In this document: piece by piece, positions 60,039 through 64,000 of the stretch | Layout of the letters: each line of letters begins with the position of its first letter | Numbering within the stretch: the first letter of the stretch is position 1 | Position numbers and translations under genes: made by a program | Notes under the pieces: model-generated | Seen by the model: the letters and a program-made list of their open reading frames with translations, nothing else | Database searches by the model: none | What the model was told of the DNA's origin: nothing | From: Prochlorococcus marinus str. MIT 9314 | Lineage (GTDB): Bacteria; Cyanobacteriota; Cyanobacteriia; PCC-6307; Cyanobiaceae | NCBI RefSeq assembly: GCF_000760035.1 | Contig: NZ_JNAO01000012.1 | Span: 1-64,000 of the forward strand | Length of the DNA: 64,000 nt | Direction of reading: 5' to 3'

Positions 60039-60515
60039 ATGCCATTACTTCTCTCAGGGAAAAAGTTTCATAACGATTTAAAAACTAACAAATGTCTCGC
60101 AATATTTGCTCCTCTTGAAGGTGGTTATGAAACTCGTCTTTTGAGGAGAATGAGGGCCAAAGGCTTTAAAACTTTTATAACTTCAGCAAGAGGGCTTGGA
60201 GATCCAGAAGTTTTCTTGCTCAAATTGCATGGCGTTAGACCACCTCACCTTGGTCATCAAAGTGTAGGAAGAAACGGAGCGCTTGGGGAAGTTCAACAAG
60301 TAATCCCACAAGCTTCTGAGTTATTTAATGAAAATGATAAAAATAGATTACTTTGGTTATTAGAAGGTCAAGTATTATCTCAATCTGAATTAGAAAGCTT
60401 AATAGAGATTTGCACTAACGATAATAAACTAAAAATAGTTGTTGAAATGGGGGGTTCAAGAAAACTTGAATGGAAACCATTAAGTAATTATATTTTGGAT
60501 GAATTTGAAAGTTAA
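60039..60515 (+). CDS. ndhN: NDH-1 subunit N (photosynthetic NAD(P)H/ferredoxin:quinone oxidoreductase)
   Basis: NdhN is an oxygenic-photosynthesis-specific subunit on the stromal arm of the thylakoid NDH-1 complex. The 158-residue protein begins [20 protein letters not shown] and has [39 protein letters not shown] and [20 protein letters not shown]. An AAAGGA ribosome-binding site precedes the ATG. ldpA follows after only 5 bp. Confidence 0.97.
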   Translation: MPLLLSGKKFHNDLKTNKCLAIFAPLEGGYETRLLRRMRAKGFKTFITSARGLGDPEVFLLKLHGVRPPHLGHQSVGRNGALGEVQQVIPQASELFNENDKNRLLWLLEGQVLSQSELESLIEICTNDNKLKIVVEMGGSRKLEWKPLSNYILDEFES

Positions 60516-60520
60516 ATTGT

Positions 60521-61519
60521 TTGATTAAAATCAAGAATAAAAAAGATAAATGGATTAAGTTAATTTGTGGTGCCAGTAATGAAGATATTGTTGCCATAGA
60601 AGATTTATGTGCAATTTATACTGCTGCTGGTGTCGACTACATAGATGTTGCAGCAGAAGAATCTATAGTTTATGCAGCAAAAAAAGGAATCGATTGGGCA
60701 AAAAAAGTCTTTAAAAACTCTCCTGGATTAATGATAAGTATTAGTGATGGTAATGATATCCACTTTCGAAAAGCAAAATTTGATCCTTTAAAATGTCCCC
60801 CTAGTTGTCCAAGACCATGCGAAAAAGTATGCCCCACCTTTGCAATTGATAATTTCGGAATTAAAGAGAGTAAATGTTATGGATGTGGAAGATGTTTAAA
60901 TAGTTGTCCTCTAAATCTAATTAGTGAATATGAATATAATTTGTCAAAAAATGATTTGGCATCAACACTTCAAACAATAAGGCCTAATGCAGTAGAAATT
61001 CATACAGAAATCAATCGCCTAGATTCTTTTACAAAAGTTGTAAGTATCCTTAAAAGTTCTGGAATGAAATTAGACAAGATATCTATTAGTTGTGGATTAA
61101 ATCAATCTTTCAAAAAAGCCCAAGAGCCAGAAGATCTTTTGAAAGCTCTTTGGGAAAGATATGAAATTCTTAATGAGCTAGATATTCCCCTTATTTGGCA
61201 ACTAGATGGAAGGCCAATGTCTGGAGATCTTGCTCCTACAACAAGTAGAGATGCTGTTAAGTTGTTTGAAAAAATCGGCTCAGATCTTCCACCAGGATTA
61301 ATTCAATTAGCAGGAGGAACAAATGAAAAAACTCATGAATTGTTGAATTCAAACAATCTCCCAGATGGAATAGCATTTGGAAGTGCTGCAAGAAAAATTA
61401 TGCAGCCCCTTATTGAATTTGCTCACAAAAATAACAAAAAACTCTATGAGTATCCTGAAAAAATGAGCTTGGCGATCAAAAAAGCTCAGAAATTTCTAGA
61501 GCCATGGAAATCGAGCTAA
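60521..61519 (+). CDS. ldpA: LdpA-like iron-sulfur protein (light-dependent period)
   Basis: LdpA is a redox-sensing Fe-S protein that feeds light input into the Synechococcus circadian clock. The 332-residue protein has two cysteine-rich ferredoxin-like motifs at about residues 88-130: CPPSCPRPCEKVCP and CYGCGRCLNSCP. Flanking regions are EDLCAIYTAAGVDYIDVAAE and, in the C-terminal domain, IPLIWQLDGRPMSGD and GLIQLAGGTNEKTHELL. The start is TTG at 60521. It overlaps nothing but lies 5 bp after ndhN, so it is cotranscribed. Prochlorococcus has a reduced clock, so the exact role here is uncertain. Confidence 0.9.
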   Translation: MIKIKNKKDKWIKLICGASNEDIVAIEDLCAIYTAAGVDYIDVAAEESIVYAAKKGIDWAKKVFKNSPGLMISISDGNDIHFRKAKFDPLKCPPSCPRPCEKVCPTFAIDNFGIKESKCYGCGRCLNSCPLNLISEYEYNLSKNDLASTLQTIRPNAVEIHTEINRLDSFTKVVSILKSSGMKLDKISISCGLNQSFKKAQEPEDLLKALWERYEILNELDIPLIWQLDGRPMSGDLAPTTSRDAVKLFEKIGSDLPPGLIQLAGGTNEKTHELLNSNNLPDGIAFGSAARKIMQPLIEFAHKNNKKLYEYPEKMSLAIKKAQKFLEPWKSS

Positions 61520-61622
61520 TTCAAATAATATTTGTATTTTTCAAAACTAGCGCCATGTTTATAAAAAATTTGTATTTTTTGGATAGAAAAAAATCTTCTC
61601 ATGTATTAAAATGGTAATTCAA

Positions 61623-61694
61623 TGGGCCGTCGCCAAGTGGTAAGGCATCGGGTTTTGGTCTCGACATTCCTAGGTTCGAATCCTAGCGGCCCAG
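61623..61694 (+). tRNA. tRNA-Gln (anticodon TTG)
   Basis: The acceptor TGGGCCG pairs with CGGCCCA (61687-61693), with discriminator G. The anticodon stem TCGGG/CTCGA (one G-T) holds loop TTTTGGT with anticodon TTG, and the T arm has GGTTCGAATCC. CCA is not encoded. A U1-A72-type acceptor end is characteristic of bacterial tRNA-Gln. Confidence 0.95.
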
Positions 61695-61707
61695 TTCTAA
61701 TATTCAA

Positions 61708-62487
61708 TTGGTGTCTTCTCAAAAAATTTTTCTATTTGATTTTGATGGAGTAATAGTTGATGGAATGCAAGAATATTGGCATAGCTCCTTGCTGGCCTGC
61801 GAAAGATATTTAAATTCACCCAACATCACTATTGATCAAAAACTTTATCAAGGAGTACCAAATTCTTTCAAAGAAATTAGGCCTTGGGTTAAATATGGTT
61901 GGGAAATGATTCTAATTGTTCATGAAATTATAAGAACAGAAAATCCATTAAAAAGTCATAATAAAGAAGATTTCCTTAATAATTATCATCAAAATTGCCA
62001 GAGGATATTAAATGAAAATTCCTGGATAGCAGAAGATATACAAAAAATGTTAGATAAGTCTCGCAAGTACCAAATTGATAAAGATTTTAAATCGTGGGTA
62101 AATTTACATAAACCTTTTTTTGAAATTATAAATTTTATGAAAGAATTAAACAAAAGAGGAATAAAAACTGGAGTCATAACAACTAAAGGTAAAATATTTG
62201 CAGAAAAAATTCTTAAACAATTAAATATTTTTCCAGAATTTATTTTTGGTTATGAATCAGGAACAAAAATCAAAATAGCTGAAGAACTTACACAAACCTA
62301 TGAAATTTTAGGCTTTATAGAAGATAGAAAAAAAACTCTAGTCGATATTAAACAAAATTCAGAAACTTCTCACATTCCATGCTTCCTAGCTGATTGGGGA
62401 TATTTGAAGGAATCAGATAAAAATAAGTTAAGTAATGAAATCAAATTATTAAAATTAGGAAACCTTGGAGAATTAGTTGCAATTTGA
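61708..62487 (+). CDS. HAD superfamily hydrolase
   Basis: The 259-residue protein has HAD motif I FLFDFDGVIVDGMQEYW, motif II GVITTKGK with Lys, and the motif IV acidic pair in FIEDRKKTLVDIK. The insertion between motifs I and II is a helical cap of about 120 residues. It resembles phosphoglycolate phosphatase-like or beta-phosphoglucomutase-like members, but the substrate is not evident. The start is TTG at 61708 or GTG at 61711; no ATG fits the N-terminus. It lies 14 bp after tRNA-Gln, possibly in the same transcript. Confidence 0.8.
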   Translation: MVSSQKIFLFDFDGVIVDGMQEYWHSSLLACERYLNSPNITIDQKLYQGVPNSFKEIRPWVKYGWEMILIVHEIIRTENPLKSHNKEDFLNNYHQNCQRILNENSWIAEDIQKMLDKSRKYQIDKDFKSWVNLHKPFFEIINFMKELNKRGIKTGVITTKGKIFAEKILKQLNIFPEFIFGYESGTKIKIAEELTQTYEILGFIEDRKKTLVDIKQNSETSHIPCFLADWGYLKESDKNKLSNEIKLLKLGNLGELVAI

Positions 62488-62520
62488 ATATAATCAGCTA
62501 GAGTACAGATGTACTATAGT
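62465..62520 (+). promoter_or_regulatory. recA promoter with LexA operator
   Basis: AGTACAGATGTACT (62502-62515) matches the cyanobacterial LexA box AGTACWNWTGTACT at every fixed base. It lies directly downstream of TTGGAG (62465-62470), N18, TATAAT (62489-62494), so it would cover the start site. A second -10-like TATAGT begins at 62515. LexA would thus block recA transcription until DNA damage. The box match is direct; the regulation is inferred from family knowledge. Confidence 0.8.
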
Positions 62521-62599
62521 TTGTATTTATGAAGTTTGGTTTAAATAAAAATTTCCAAATTTAGAATAATTACAAGAACTTTAACCGATAAATCAAACA

Positions 62600-63697
62600 A
62601 TGAGCCTTGAAGAAAAGAACAAAACTGAATCAAAAGAAAAAGACAAAGCATTAAGTCTTGTCTTAGGTCAAATAGAAAGAAATTTTGGACGAGGTTCAAT
62701 AATGAGACTTGGTGACGCCTCAAGAATGAAAGTAGAAACAATATCTACTGGAGCGCTCACCTTAGATTTGGCATTAGGAGGAGGCTATCCAAAAGGAAGA
62801 GTAGTAGAAGTTTACGGACCAGAAAGTTCAGGAAAAACTACATTAACGCTTCACGCGATTGCGGAAGTTCAAAAAAATGGAGGAGTAGCTGCATTTGTAG
62901 ATGCTGAGCATGCACTCGATCCAGTTTATGCGGCCTCTTTAGGTGTTGATGTTGAAAATTTGTTAGTTTCACAGCCAGATACTGGTGAAATGGCTCTAGA
63001 AATAGTTGACCAACTTATAAGATCGAGTGCGGTAGATCTTGTTGTTGTTGACTCGGTCGCAGCACTAACCCCAAGAGCTGAGATAGAAGGAGAGATGGGA
63101 GATCATGTAATTGGAAGCCAAGCAAGGCTAATGAGCCAAGCAATGAGGAAAATAACAGGAAATATTGGCAAATCTGGATGTACGGTAATATTCCTGAATC
63201 AATTACGCTTAAAAATTGGAGTTACATACGGCAATCCAGAAACAACCACAGGAGGTAATGCATTAAAATTTTACGCCTCAGTAAGACTTGATATCAGAAG
63301 AATTCAAACTCTTAAAAGAGGTACTGAGGAATATGGCATAAGAGCAAAAGTAAAAGTAGCAAAAAACAAAGTTGCACCACCATTTAGAATTGCAGAATTT
63401 GATATTCTCTTTGGGAAAGGTATTAGTACAACAGGATGCTTATTAGATTTAGCAGAAGAGACTAATATCATCATAAGGAGAGGTGCTTGGTATAGTTATG
63501 AAGGAGAAAATATTGGACAAGGAAGAGATAATACAATTATTTGGCTTGATCAAAACTTAGAAATCAGGAATAAAGTAGAATCTATGGTTAAAGAGAAATT
63601 AACAGAAGGAACAGAAGTCAGTTCTAATTCAATGAAAGCATTAAATAGCAATCCTACTAATACAATCGCTGTTAATGATATAAAAACAGTAGCTTAG
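62600..63697 (+). CDS. recA: Recombinase RecA
   Basis: RecA forms filaments on ssDNA for homologous recombination and triggers LexA self-cleavage. The 365-residue protein has the Walker A motif GPESSGKTT at residues 73-81, [11 protein letters not shown], the Walker B region [16 protein letters not shown] and [15 protein letters not shown] polar C-terminal tail of about 20 residues follows. A LexA box lies about 85-100 bp upstream. Its end is 2 bp from the convergent DUF2839 gene. Confidence 0.99.
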   Translation: MSLEEKNKTESKEKDKALSLVLGQIERNFGRGSIMRLGDASRMKVETISTGALTLDLALGGGYPKGRVVEVYGPESSGKTTLTLHAIAEVQKNGGVAAFVDAEHALDPVYAASLGVDVENLLVSQPDTGEMALEIVDQLIRSSAVDLVVVDSVAALTPRAEIEGEMGDHVIGSQARLMSQAMRKITGNIGKSGCTVIFLNQLRLKIGVTYGNPETTTGGNALKFYASVRLDIRRIQTLKRGTEEYGIRAKVKVAKNKVAPPFRIAEFDILFGKGISTTGCLLDLAEETNIIIRRGAWYSYEGENIGQGRDNTIIWLDQNLEIRNKVESMVKEKLTEGTEVSSNSMKALNSNPTNTIAVNDIKTVA

Positions 63698-63699
63698 AT

Positions 63700-63945
63700 T
63701 TATAAAGAATCAGCTAAAGTCCACCACCCAGCAGCAGGGCCTATAAATCTCACTACAATCCATAAGATTACTAACCCTCCGATTCCAAACCAACTGGCCT
63801 TAATACTTAATTTAATTAGTTTATCTCTTTGATTGATTGTAAAGGGAAGCCATTCAAATAATCTTGGAGACTCATCAATTTTAGTTTTACTATTATTTTT
63901 TTTTGGAGGTAAACCAAGTGTTTTACGTCTTTTTGCTTCTCCCAT
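63700..63945 (-). CDS. DUF2839 small membrane protein
   Basis: The 81-residue protein begins MGEAKRRKTLGLPPKKNNSK, a motif characteristic of DUF2839 in cyanobacteria. A polar linker follows, then one hydrophobic helix at about 50-70 (WFGIGGLVILWIVVRFIG), and a short tail ending WWTLADSL. Function is unknown. It converges with recA and its start region lies about 55 bp from the window edge. Confidence 0.85.
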   Translation of the reverse strand: MGEAKRRKTLGLPPKKNNSKTKIDESPRLFEWLPFTINQRDKLIKLSIKASWFGIGGLVILWIVVRFIGPAAGWWTLADSL

Positions 63946-64000
63946 ATTTCTTTAGTTATTTACAAAATCATAACCTAATCAAAAGGTAGCATATAGTTAA

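Overview
The window looks like a chromosomal segment of a marine picocyanobacterium, most likely a high-light-adapted Prochlorococcus. The evidence is very AT-rich DNA with minimal intergenic space, plus psaA/psaB, psaL/psaI, ndhN, ldpA, Fd-GOGAT, a CbiG-CobJ fusion, LL-diaminopimelate aminotransferase and a cyanobacterial-type RNase E. The clade is an inference from protein resemblance; no database was searched. Nearly all genes are housekeeping, and the accessory content is confined to a few spots.

Layout. 1-2.6 kb: 3' part of infB with a perfect 108-bp in-gene tandem repeat. 2.6-7.4 kb: DUF3493 gene, tRNA-Thr, two membrane/surface glycosyltransferases and a radical SAM protein. 7.4-14.7 kb: clpS, dapL, rne-rnhB, a DUF1997 gene, pheA, a plastoquinone/tocopherol methyltransferase and a Lon-N-domain protein. 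14.7-19.4 kb: str operon on the minus strand (rpsL-rpsG-fusA-tuf-rpsJ). 19.6-25.4 kb: Fd-GOGAT with a coupled YciI-like gene, then lipA. 25.4-28.2 kb: a serine-recombinase-like protein lacking its catalytic serine, a 70-aa partner, and a divergent pair of envelope enzymes (beta-lactamase-like hydrolase and NlpC/P60 hydrolase). 28.3-35.2 kb: photosystem I genes psaL-psaI and psaA-psaB around a GT2 gene. 35.5-38.2 kb: cbiG-cobJ and a HAD hydrolase. 38.2-41.8 kb: an accessory cassette ending at tRNA-Ser(GCT). 41.8-59.8 kb: alr, an HNH protein, then one long minus-strand run (L3 through L31 and prfA) that forms the S10/spc/alpha ribosomal superoperon with secY, adk, rpoA and truA. 60-64 kb: ndhN-ldpA, tRNA-Gln, a HAD hydrolase, recA under a LexA box, and a DUF2839 gene.

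The most unusual part is 38.2-41.8 kb. Four overlapping genes (arylsulfotransferase-like, two small membrane proteins, PAPS-type sulfotransferase) appear to form a sulfation module. It sits directly at the 3' end of tRNA-Ser. An imperfect copy of the tRNA-end sequence lies at the far boundary, and matching short repeats lie just inside both boundaries. This is the layout expected of a small integrative element whose integrase is absent or supplied in trans. The other main candidates for new biology are the catalytically degenerate resolvase with its 70-aa partner, the almost spacer-less divergent cell-wall enzyme pair, and a 10-nt C tract just upstream of rpoA.
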